Shown here: one piece after another, positions 1-5,406 of the stretch
Layout of the letters: the number at the start of each line of letters is the position of its first letter
Numbering within the stretch: position 1 is the first letter of the stretch
From: Cyanobacteria bacterium UBA947
GTDB lineage: Bacteria > Cyanobacteriota > Vampirovibrionia > Gastranaerophilales > Gastranaerophilaceae
NCBI GenBank assembly: GCA_002293275.1
Contig: DBCX01000039.1
Coordinates: forward strand, 1 to 5,406
Reading direction: 5' to 3'
Length of the DNA stretch: 5,406 nucleotides
Position numbers and translations under genes: made by a program
Notes under the pieces: generated by a model
Database searches by the model: none
What the model was told of the DNA's origin: nothing
What the model saw: only the letters and a program-made list of their open reading frames with translations

Positions 1-1
1 C

Positions 2-541
2 GATAAATTAAGCCAAAAATGGATAGACGAAAATAACCACCCCGCCGTTGTGACAATCTCAAAGGCCGATGGCAAAACCGCCATCTCAATTGAACAGGCG
101 CATCAGATAAAAAACTCGCTTGCGCTGACATCAGACTTTCACAGGGTTTTTATTTTTTACGATGAGGCCGGTTTGAACCAAAAAAACCCGACCGACGCGG
201 CCGTAAACTCGCTGCTGAAAATTTTTGAAGAGCCGCCCGAGCGCGTGACGTTTTTCTTTTTGACAAAAAACAAAGACGATATCCTCGGCACAATTGTTTC
301 GCGCGCGCAGTCGTTTTATGTCCCCTCATGTGTTGACCAGCCGCGCGATTTTCCGCAAGAAATTGATATAAAAGAAATTCCGCTGGATAAGCTGCAAAAC
401 TATCTGCTGGCCGCTCTGCGCACCGAACCCGCACGGTTGGTCAGCGCCATGCGCGATGTTGAGGACGCTAAAAAACAGCTGCAATTAAATATGAACGAGC
501 AAAATGTGCGCGAAACGCTGGCGTTTAAATTAGGCTTGTAG
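2..541 (+). CDS. holB: DNA polymerase III delta' subunit (clamp loader), 5' end cut by the window
   Basis: Delta' is the rigid, non-motor AAA+-like subunit of the clamp loader, which places the beta sliding clamp on primed DNA. The reading frame is open to the left edge, so the start and Walker A region are outside; 179 residues are visible. After the family-typical HP (visible residues 13-14) comes a DGK-x-I-x-I-E-Q segment. A DEA Walker-B-like motif lies at 54-56 and LLKIFEEPPE at about 71-80. S-R-A-Q at 100-103 matches the SRC motif; its arginine is kept but the usual Cys is Ala. Where E. coli delta' has its last two zinc-binding Cys, 11 and 8 residues before the His, this protein has Lys and Gln, so the zinc module appears to be lost. 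Only about 76 residues follow SRAQ, fewer than in E. coli or Bacillus delta', so the C-terminal oligomerisation domain looks reduced. The GTG at 50 is internal, not the start. The gene ends inside the convergent miaB. Confidence 0.85.
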   Translation, partial: DKLSQKWIDENNHPAVVTISKADGKTAISIEQAHQIKNSLALTSDFHRVFIFYDEAGLNQKNPTDAAVNSLLKIFEEPPERVTFFFLTKNKDDILGTIVSRAQSFYVPSCVDQPRDFPQEIDIKEIPLDKLQNYLLAALRTEPARLVSAMRDVEDAKKQLQLNMNEQNVRETLAFKLGL

Positions 542-1783
542 CGCGCCGCGCAAGTACCACGTCGTTGCGCCCGTGATTTTGACATCCAAAAACTCACCGG
601 TCAAATCGCGCTCGCACGGGATATGCACGATTTTGTTGTTACGTGTGCGGCCGGTCAAAACGCCCTCTTCAAAACCCTCGGCCAAAATTTCAAGCGTGCG
701 GCCGACGAATTTTTTATTGGATTTGAGGCAATTTTTGCGTGTGTGCTCGTTGAGCCGCGCAAGCCGCTCGTTCTTAACCTCTTTTGACAAAAACTTATCC
801 GTCCAGGCTGCGGCAACGGTTTTTTCGCGCGGTGAGTACGCCGCCGTGTTGCAATAATCCAGCTCCAACTCGTCCATCACAGACAGCGTTTCAAGAAACT
901 GCTCCTCGGTTTCACCCGGAAACCCCGCGATAAAATCGCTTGTGATGGTGACGTCCGGAATCGCCGTGCGGACTTTTGCACAAATCTGCACATATTCCTC
1001 ACGCGTGTACCGGCGATTCATTGCCTTTAAAATTTCCGTGCTGCCCGATTGCATCGGGATGTGGAAATACTCGCAAACCTTGTCAAGCTCTGCGGCCGCG
1101 GCAATGAGTTCGTCCGTTATATCTGTCGGATACGAGGTTACAAACCGGATTCTGAACTTGCCCTCAATCGCGTTCAAATCGCGCAGAAGCCGGGGTAATT
1201 TGTAATTTTCGCCGCCAATAAAACTATCCACGTTTTGGCCAAGCAAAGTAATCTCTTTAAACCCTTGCGCAATGGCCTCGCGTGCTTCTTTCAAAATCAC
1301 TTCCGGCTCGCGCGAGCGCTCTCTGCCGCGAGTGTACGGCACGATGCAATAGGTGCAAAAGTTGTTGCACCCGTTCATAATCGGTATCCACGCGTTGACG
1401 CTTTTTGAGCGTTTTGGCGCCGTATCAGGTGCACTGCCGCAGCCAAGTATTTCGGGCAGCTGTGCAATCTCATCGGGCGCCATGACAAAATCCACGTACG
1501 GCGCGCGCTTAAAAATTTCGGCACCCTTTTGTTTGGCAACGCACCCGCAAAACCCGATTTTTATATCTGCGCCTTTGCGTTTGCGCTTGCCCCACAGCCC
1601 GATTTTGCTGAACGCTTTGTCCTCGCTTAGCTGCCGGATTGAGCATGTGTTTATGATGAGCAAATCCGCAGATTTTTCGTCCTCTGTTGCCGTGTAGCCA
1701 AAATGCTCCAAAATCCCCAGCATCCGCTCGGTATCAGACTTGTTCATCTGGCAGCCCATGGTTTCTATGTAAACCTTCTTCAT
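530..1783 (-). CDS. miaB: tRNA-2-methylthio-N6-dimethylallyladenosine synthase (radical SAM methylthiotransferase)
   Basis: MiaB converts i6A37 to ms2i6A37 in tRNAs that read UNN codons. It uses two [4Fe-4S] clusters and S-adenosylmethionine in the cytoplasm, acting after MiaA. At 417 residues it is slightly shorter than E. coli MiaB (474). The N-terminal UPF0004/MTTase domain has MGCQMN with Cys11, NTCSIR with Cys47 and GFCGCVAK with Cys81, the three likely auxiliary-cluster ligands. The radical SAM motif C139-x3-C143-x2-C146 (NGCNNFCTYC) is followed by PYTRGRERSR and LGQNVDSF at about 181-188. AYSPRE lies at 315-320. A TRAM RNA-binding domain covers about 355-414 and ends in TTWYLRGAL. These motifs favour MiaB over RimO or MtaB. 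The ATG at 1783 is the only usable start: an in-frame TGA lies at 1804-1802 with no start codon between. No Shine-Dalgarno site is present, and a -10 element sits 6 nt upstream, suggesting a leaderless mRNA. The 3' end overlaps holB by 12 bp on the opposite strand. Confidence 0.95.
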   Translation of the reverse strand: MKKVYIETMGCQMNKSDTERMLGILEHFGYTATEDEKSADLLIINTCSIRQLSEDKAFSKIGLWGKRKRKGADIKIGFCGCVAKQKGAEIFKRAPYVDFVMAPDEIAQLPEILGCGSAPDTAPKRSKSVNAWIPIMNGCNNFCTYCIVPYTRGRERSREPEVILKEAREAIAQGFKEITLLGQNVDSFIGGENYKLPRLLRDLNAIEGKFRIRFVTSYPTDITDELIAAAAELDKVCEYFHIPMQSGSTEILKAMNRRYTREEYVQICAKVRTAIPDVTITSDFIAGFPGETEEQFLETLSVMDELELDYCNTAAYSPREKTVAAAWTDKFLSKEVKNERLARLNEHTRKNCLKSNKKFVGRTLEILAEGFEEGVLTGRTRNNKIVHIPCERDLTGEFLDVKITGATTWYLRGALQA

Positions 1784-1789
1784 AATTCG

Positions 1790-1798
1790 ATTATAACA
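1790..1798 (-). promoter_or_regulatory. Extended -10 promoter of miaB, predicted leaderless
   Basis: Read on the minus strand this is TGTTATAAT: a consensus TATAAT (1795-1790) with the TGn extension (1798-1796). Six bases (CGAATT) separate the hexamer from the miaB ATG, so the expected +1 falls on the A at 1783. No -35 stands out at normal spacing; ATGACA (1821-1816) resembles TTGACA but lies 20 bp away. The hexamer match is strong; the transcription start is inferred. Confidence 0.65.
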
Positions 1799-1804
1799 TA
1801 TTCA

Positions 1805-1813
1805 TGCTAAAAT
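1805..1813 (+). promoter_or_regulatory. Extended -10 promoter of dnaG-rpoD, predicted leaderless
   Basis: TGCTAAAAT carries the TGn extension (1805-1807) and a 5/6 match to TATAAT (1808-1813). Exactly six bases (ATTGTC) follow before the dnaG ATG, putting the expected +1 at 1820. The position where a -35 would lie (about 1785-1790) is poor and overlaps the miaB -10. The TAA inside the hexamer (1808-1810) is also an in-frame stop for dnaG, so dnaG translation cannot begin upstream of this element. Confidence 0.6.
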
Positions 1814-1819
1814 ATTGTC

Positions 1820-3676
1820 ATGGCAACTACATTGGAAGAATTAACCTCGCAGATAAAAGACCGGCTTGATATCGTAGATGTTGTGTCAAGGCAGGTTATC
1901 CTGAAAAAGTCCGGCTCGCATTTTTGGGGGCTGTGCCCGTTCCACAAAGAAAAAACCCCGTCGTTCTCGGTCAACCCGTCGCTTGGTATCTACAAATGCT
2001 TTGGCTGCGGCGAAGGCGGCGACTCGCTCTCGTTCATCATGAAAACCGAAAACAAGGATTTTATGGACGTTATCAAAGAATACGCCGAGCGGTTCAACCT
2101 GCAAATGCCTGACAACTTCAAAAAAACCGATAAGAGCCTCAAAGATGAATTGATGAAGGCATGCTCTGCGGCCGCGGAGTTTTATAAAAGGAATTTGAGC
2201 GGCGAGCCTTTAAAATACCTGCACGAACGCGGCATGACAGATGAAATTATTGACAAATTCGGACTCGGGCTGGCAGGCAATTCCGGGCTTTATGAAAAAC
2301 TTAAAAATACTTTTACCGCTGATGTGCTTGAAAAAGCCGGGCTGGTCATAGAGCGCGACGGCCGATATATTGACCGTTTCCGCAACAGAATCATTATCCC
2401 GATCCAAAACGAAAACGGCGAAACTGTTGCGTTCGGTGCTCGTGCGATAGAAAAAGACCAGACACCCAAGTACCTGAACTCCCCTGACAGCTTGATTTAC
2501 AACAAAAGCAAGCTGCTCTACGGGCTTTTCACGGCAAAGGATGCGATAAAATCCGAGGACTGCGTAATCCTTATGGAAGGCTATTTTGACGTTATCGCGG
2601 CGCAATCACACGGGATTGAAAACTGCGTTGCATCCTGCGGAACATCTTTGACACCCGATCATATCAAGCTTTTGTCGCGCTACACGCAATCGCGCAAAAT
2701 CTACCTGTCATTTGACACCGATTCTGCCGGCCAAAAAGCAACCAACAGGAACGCAGAGCTTATCAAAGAGGCGTTTGAGGGGCTCGGCAACATAAAACAG
2801 TTTGACGAAAGCTACATCTCGTCAACCGAGGACAAATACGCTTGCGAAATCCGCGTCATATCGCCGCCCGAGGGCAAGGACCCGGACGAGTTTATCCGCA
2901 GCACAGGTGCCGCCAGCTACAAAAAGTACATGGAGCACGCACCGCTGCTGATTGATTTTCAGTTCAACAATTTATTAAATGAAAAAAATACACTTAAAAC
3001 GCCGCAAGATAAAGTTAAGCTCGTCAAAAAACTTATCCCCGTTTTGCACGAAATCCGCAACGAAATCATCCGCGGCGAATACGTCCGTATGGCAGCAGCA
3101 GCGCTGGATATAGACGAAAACTCACTGCTTTTGGAAATACGCAAAATGAACGATGCGCATATTGTTCAAACCGTAAATAATGAGGATAGAATTGTAACGA
3201 TTGTAACAAAATCGTCCGGGGAAGAAGAAAAAGCGCAAAAAAATTTATTGAGCCTTTTTCTGGTTACCAACCCTCCAATCAGTTACGGGGAAATCAAGGA
3301 AATGACAGACCGTGTCGGGTTTTCCGGGGAAACGTTAATAAATGTTAAAAGTACACTTGACAAATTAGCAAATACCGTAAAGAATACAAGGGAAGCAATT
3401 GAACAACTTTACAGTCAATTTGCCCAAGATGAAGATACCCGCAAAATTATTACCGAGCTCATAAGTGTTTCAGAAGCGTTTCAAAATCTTACCCGACAGG
3501 ATTTCACGACAGTAGTAGAAGAAAATATAAAAAGGCTTAACCGCTGCCGCGAAGAAAAAGAATACGCGAAGAACCGCGAACTCTACAAAAGTGTAAACAA
3601 CGACGATGAAAAAGCCCGGCAAGAACAGCTAAAATTAAGAGATAATATAATGAATCGGAGACAACTAAATGACTAG
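1820..3676 (+). CDS. dnaG: DNA primase
   Basis: DnaG makes the RNA primers for leading- and lagging-strand synthesis and is recruited by the replicative helicase DnaB. The protein has 618 residues, normal for the family. The N-terminal zinc-binding domain has C39-x2-H42-x17-C60-x2-C63, with the FHKEKTPSFSV segment between. The catalytic core has RFRNRIIIPI at 187-196, KYLNSPDSLIYNKSKLLYG at 217-235, and a TOPRIM fold with EGYFD (E253, D257), FDTD (D299, D301) and GKDPDEF (352-358) as metal and active-site motifs. Between D299 and GKDPDE the spacing is about 19 residues longer than I recall for E. coli DnaG. Residues from about 445 to 618 are helical, poorly conserved and lie in AT-richer DNA; they should be the helicase-binding domain. 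The ATG at 1820 is fixed by an in-frame TAA at 1808 and by the standard N-terminus; it has no Shine-Dalgarno site. The last 8 bp overlap rpoD, the core of the macromolecular synthesis operon. Confidence 0.97.
   Translation: MATTLEELTSQIKDRLDIVDVVSRQVILKKSGSHFWGLCPFHKEKTPSFSVNPSLGIYKCFGCGEGGDSLSFIMKTENKDFMDVIKEYAERFNLQMPDNFKKTDKSLKDELMKACSAAAEFYKRNLSGEPLKYLHERGMTDEIIDKFGLGLAGNSGLYEKLKNTFTADVLEKAGLVIERDGRYIDRFRNRIIIPIQNENGETVAFGARAIEKDQTPKYLNSPDSLIYNKSKLLYGLFTAKDAIKSEDCVILMEGYFDVIAAQSHGIENCVASCGTSLTPDHIKLLSRYTQSRKIYLSFDTDSAGQKATNRNAELIKEAFEGLGNIKQFDESYISSTEDKYACEIRVISPPEGKDPDEFIRSTGAASYKKYMEHAPLLIDFQFNNLLNEKNTLKTPQDKVKLVKKLIPVLHEIRNEIIRGEYVRMAAAALDIDENSLLLEIRKMNDAHIVQTVNNEDRIVTIVTKSSGEEEKAQKNLLSLFLVTNPPISYGEIKEMTDRVGFSGETLINVKSTLDKLANTVKNTREAIEQLYSQFAQDEDTRKIITELISVSEAFQNLTRQDFTTVVEENIKRLNRCREEKEYAKNRELYKSVNNDDEKARQEQLKLRDNIMNRRQLND
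3646..3651 (+). promoter_or_regulatory. Possible internal -10 element for rpoD within the end of dnaG
   Basis: A perfect TATAAT lies 17 bases before the rpoD ATG, inside dnaG codons. It has no TGn extension and no good -35 at 16-18 bp. Initiation here would start near 3658, inside the rpoD Shine-Dalgarno site, leaving a leader of about 11 nt. It may be chance in AT-rich sequence. Confidence 0.2.
3657..3660 (+). promoter_or_regulatory. Ribosome binding site of rpoD
   Basis: GGAG lies 8 bases before the rpoD ATG at 3669, entirely inside the dnaG coding sequence. It supports this start over later ones and shows that the organism uses Shine-Dalgarno initiation inside an operon, in contrast to dnaG and miaB, which have none. 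Confidence 0.75.
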
Positions 3677-4748
3677 AAAACGACAATCAGACTCATCAAT
3701 CACAAGTATCATTGAAAAAGACATTGACCTCATTGAAGACGAAAACAATATTGAAGACGACAGTGCAAACTTCATAAACATGGACATCAGCACCGACAAT
3801 ATTGAGGATATCGTCACGGAAAAAATCGGCGCAAAAGCCGGTCTTGAAGACTTTTATATGATGAACACCGAAGAGGAAGAGGTTGATTTTGAGGCACCGA
3901 AAGGTATCGCTGTTGACGATCCTGTCCGTTTGTACCTTCGTGAAATCGGCCGGATTAAACTTTTGTCTGCGAACGAAGAAATTGATTTGGCGCGCAAAAT
4001 CCTTGAAGGCGGCGACCCCGGCTCAATCGCAAAACGTAAACTCGTTCAGGCGAACCTGCGGCTTGTCGTCAGTATCGCGAAAAAATACGTCGGACGCGGC
4101 ATGCTGTTCCTTGACCTGATTCAAGAAGGCAACCTCGGCCTAATCCGCGCGGCTGAAAAATTTGACCATGAACGCGGTTTCAAGTTCTCAACTTATGCAA
4201 CATGGTGGATTCGCCAGGCAATCACCCGCGCAATCGCAGACCAGGCGCGCACAATCCGGATTCCGGTGCACATGGTTGAAACAATCAACAAACTTAAAAA
4301 AGTAACCCGCCGTTTGGCACAAGAACTTTCACGTAAACCAACCGAGGACGAACTTGCGTTAGAGATGAGCGTTTCTATCCCGAAACTGCGCGAAATCATC
4401 AAAATCGCACAAGAGCCGCTGTCGCTTGAAACACCTATCGGCAAAGAAGAAGACTCACGCCTTGGTGATTTTATTGAGGACCGCGAGGCTGACGCGCCTG
4501 TTAAAACAGTCGCATCCGAACTTTTGCGCGAAGATTTGGCAGAGGTTTTAAGCTCATTAAGCCCGCGTGAACGCGACGTTTTAAGATTGCGTTTTGGCAT
4601 GGACGACGGTCGTCAGCGCACATTAGAAGAAGTCGGCCAATTATTTGGTGTAACACGCGAGCGTATCCGCCAGATTGAGGCAAAAGCGCTGCGCAAACTG
4701 CGCCACCCGAACCGCAGCAAACGCCTGCGCGAATACGTGGAATCGTAA
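3669..4748 (+). CDS. rpoD: Primary (group 1) RNA polymerase sigma factor, sigma-70/SigA type
   Basis: This is the housekeeping sigma subunit, which lets RNA polymerase recognise and open -10/-35 promoters. The protein has 359 residues. Residues 1 to about 78 are strongly acidic and not clearly like the E. coli region 1.1. Region 1.2 begins at DDPVRLYLREIG (83-94). Region 2 runs from about 128 to 200 with ANLRLVVSIAKKYVGRG, FLDLIQEGNLGLIRAAEKF and FSTYATWWIRQAITRAIADQ. Q183 and T186 match the E. coli -10-reading residues Q437 and T440. In region 3.0, H201 and E204 match E. coli H455 and E458, which contact the extended -10. Region 4.2 has the helix-turn-helix TLEEVGQLFGVTRERIRQIE at 318-337 for the -35. 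Near-identity across regions 2-4 marks a group 1 factor rather than a stress sigma. The start is supported by GGAG 8 bases upstream. The ATG overlaps the end of dnaG by 8 bp (ATGACTAG), so translation is probably coupled. Confidence 0.96.
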   Translation: MTRKRQSDSSITSIIEKDIDLIEDENNIEDDSANFINMDISTDNIEDIVTEKIGAKAGLEDFYMMNTEEEEVDFEAPKGIAVDDPVRLYLREIGRIKLLSANEEIDLARKILEGGDPGSIAKRKLVQANLRLVVSIAKKYVGRGMLFLDLIQEGNLGLIRAAEKFDHERGFKFSTYATWWIRQAITRAIADQARTIRIPVHMVETINKLKKVTRRLAQELSRKPTEDELALEMSVSIPKLREIIKIAQEPLSLETPIGKEEDSRLGDFIEDREADAPVKTVASELLREDLAEVLSSLSPRERDVLRLRFGMDDGRQRTLEEVGQLFGVTRERIRQIEAKALRKLRHPNRSKRLREYVES

Positions 4749-4800
4749 ATACAAAAAAGCCCGGGAGTAGATAAGCGAACCGGTTAAATAAACACGAAAG

Positions 4801-4827
4801 AAAACCCGCTCTCTGAGCGGGTTTTTT
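4801..4827 (+). terminator. Intrinsic terminator after dnaG-rpoD, probably shared with the convergent small gene
   Basis: A perfect stem CCCGCTC/GAGCGGG (4805-4811 with 4815-4821) closes a TCT loop, and AAAA/TTTT extends it to 11 bp. On the plus strand six T follow (4822-4827). Read on the minus strand the tail is TTTTCTTT, weaker but usable, so it can end transcription from both sides. It starts 52 bp after the rpoD stop and lies 49 bp beyond the stop of the opposing gene. Confidence 0.9.
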
Positions 4828-4875
4828 GTAAATGTATATTTATAAGTACTCGCGCACCATCGGCGCGCCTGGTTT

Positions 4876-5280
4876 TTATGCAAAAAACTGATCAAGCTGC
4901 GCAAAGTCTGCTGATTCAAACAGGTCTTTTGCGTTAGTTTTTACGCCTGTTTCATCAATAGATTTGAACGCGGCAACCGCCTCGCGCGATGCTGATGCAA
5001 AATTTATCGGTGTGAAATATTTCATCACGCCTTGTGCGATATCAGGCGGCAGCAGCTGTGCAAGCTCTTGACATTGCTGAATATCTTCTGCATACTGCCG
5101 TCTTGCAACCTGCGAAATCCCTTGTACCGCAAGCGCTTCAAGCGAGTTTGCCTCGGCTGTTTTTGCCTCAACAACCGGCAGCGCTTCTTTGGTTTCCGGC
5201 GCTTTTTCAGCTTTTTCGGCAGCAGATTCCTGCTTTTTAAATCCTACACCTGTTAAGTTTAAATTAATTTTCGGTTCCAT
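4876..5280 (-). CDS. Small hypothetical protein, N-terminal short motif plus Ala/Glu/Lys-rich linker
   Basis: I do not recognise this 134-residue protein. Residues 1-15 (with KINLNLTGVGFKK) are followed by a low-complexity stretch rich in Ala, Glu, Lys and Pro (about 16-45) that is probably disordered. Residues about 46-134 look amphipathic and helical, including an ARRQYAEDIQQCQELAQLLPPD segment at about 59-80, and the protein ends in QFFA. It has one Cys (near residue 70), no signal peptide and no membrane segment, so it is probably cytoplasmic. The ATG at 5280 is supported by AAGGA 8 bases upstream, and the acidic/basic protein-like composition favours coding. It is transcribed towards rpoD and probably alone. 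A weak promoter candidate on the minus strand is TTGGAG (5361-5356) with TATTAA (5339-5334) at 16 bp. Overlapping plus-strand frames (5032-5256) look like its shadow. From memory, short N-terminal motifs like IN-x-N-hydrophobic-T-G recur in Gastranaerophilales proteins, but I cannot confirm this. Confidence 0.75.
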   Translation of the reverse strand: MEPKINLNLTGVGFKKQESAAEKAEKAPETKEALPVVEAKTAEANSLEALAVQGISQVARRQYAEDIQQCQELAQLLPPDIAQGVMKYFTPINFASASREAVAAFKSIDETGVKTNAKDLFESADFAQLDQFFA

Positions 5281-5288
5281 TGCTTTTT

Positions 5289-5293
5289 TCCTT
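5289..5293 (-). promoter_or_regulatory. Ribosome binding site of the small hypothetical gene
   Basis: On the minus strand AAGGA lies 8 bases before the ATG at 5280, in a purine-rich stretch. It is the main support for this start and for the frame being real. Confidence 0.65.
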
Positions 5294-5314
5294 TTTCTTT
5301 ACATGAGGTATAAC

Positions 5315-5327
5315 GGCATATTTTGCC
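5315..5327. repeat. Short inverted repeat in the leader of the small gene
   Basis: GGCA/TGCC arms of 4 bp surround a 5-base AT spacer, 35 bp upstream of the ATG at 5280. It could be a small operator or a weak mRNA hairpin. Arms this short can arise by chance. Confidence 0.25.
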
Positions 5328-5383
5328 AAAACTTTAATATTTTTAGAAAAATATCCTCCAAATGTTGCAGATTCTTAACAAAG

Positions 5384-5404
5384 ATCGCGCATCAAGTGCG
5401 CGAT
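5384..5404 (-). terminator. Perfect 8-bp inverted repeat, possible terminator of a gene beyond the right edge
   Basis: ATCGCGCA (5384-5391) and TGCGCGAT (5397-5404) are perfect complements around the loop TCAAG. Read on the minus strand the stem is followed by CTTTGTT, a mediocre U-rich tail, which would suit termination of a minus-strand gene entering from the right. On the plus strand the window ends 2 bases later, so the tail in that direction cannot be judged. Confidence 0.4.
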
Positions 5405-5406
5405 GA

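Noticed and set aside
1353..1697. Plus-strand frames inside miaB
   Set aside because: They lie opposite the cluster-binding part of MiaB, whose motifs are intact, and lack ribosome sites.
2210..2605. Long antisense frame (131 codons) opposite dnaG
   Set aside because: It lies wholly opposite the conserved primase core, has no ribosome site and its translation resembles no protein I know; it is a shadow of dnaG.
4193..4600. Antisense frame (135 codons) opposite rpoD
   Set aside because: It is Ser/Arg-rich with no start signal, as expected for the complement of the conserved sigma regions.
4749..4800. CCCGGG (4760-4765) and AACCGGTT (4778-4785) as a first terminator or operator after rpoD
   Set aside because: Each is a short self-palindrome without a T-run, and pairing between them gives only 4 bp. 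The 4801-4827 hairpin is far stronger.
4851..4875. CGCGC/GCGCG hairpin before a T-run just past the small gene
   Set aside because: The stem is only 5 bp with a 7-base loop, and three other bases separate it from GGTTTTT. On the minus strand, the direction of the gene, no T-run follows.
5032..5256. Plus-strand frames opposite the small hypothetical gene
   Set aside because: One is rich in Cys, Phe and Arg, the other in Ala, Gln and Leu, as expected for complements of the Ala/Glu/Lys-rich gene. Neither has a ribosome site, while the minus-strand gene has one.
5384..5404. Right-edge repeat as a cyanobacterial HIP1 site
   Set aside because: HIP1 is GCGATCGC, which is not present here; the shared GATCGC part is too short to matter.
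1..5406. A new defence, mobile or biosynthetic system
   Set aside because: All large genes are core replication, transcription or tRNA modification genes. There are no direct repeats, transposase, integrase, CRISPR repeats or toxin-antitoxin pair visible.

Overview
This window is mostly housekeeping DNA from a bacterial chromosome. It carries four recognisable core genes and one small protein gene that I do not recognise. The cores are the 3' part of a DNA polymerase III delta' subunit gene (holB), a tRNA methylthiotransferase gene (miaB), and a primase/primary sigma factor pair (dnaG-rpoD). There is no sign of an insertion sequence, phage, CRISPR array, rRNA or tRNA. The species cannot be fixed from the sequence. 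Moderate G+C, tightly packed genes, the dnaG-rpoD linkage and the N-terminus of the unrecognised protein make me think of the non-photosynthetic sister lineage of Cyanobacteria (Vampirovibrionia / Gastranaerophilales). That is an impression from memory, held at about 0.35-0.4.

Layout from left to right. Positions 2-541 (+) are the end of holB, cut by the window edge. It converges with miaB (530-1783, -), and the two stop regions overlap by 12 bp. A 36-bp gap (1784-1819) then separates miaB from dnaG (1820-3676, +), which runs the opposite way. This gap holds two back-to-back extended -10 promoters, each placed so that transcription should begin on the A of the gene's own ATG. dnaG overlaps rpoD (3669-4748, +) by 8 bp, and rpoD has a clear Shine-Dalgarno site inside the end of dnaG. 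A strong hairpin terminator (4801-4827) ends the dnaG-rpoD unit and probably also the convergent small gene (4876-5280, -). The last 126 bases hold the leader of the small gene and, at the right edge, a perfect 8-bp inverted repeat that may terminate a gene lying outside the window.

How the genes work together: DnaG primes DNA synthesis at the replication fork, delta' belongs to the clamp loader that puts the sliding clamp on those primers, and RpoD directs RNA polymerase to housekeeping promoters. dnaG-rpoD is the core of the classical macromolecular synthesis operon, here without rpsU upstream. MiaB modifies A37 of tRNAs that read UNN codons and so affects decoding. The most interesting point is the miaB/dnaG gap. 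Two probably leaderless promoters are packed so closely that RNA polymerase could hardly occupy both, and one of them drives the sigma factor gene whose product is predicted to read such promoters. I found no evidence for a wholly new multi-gene system.
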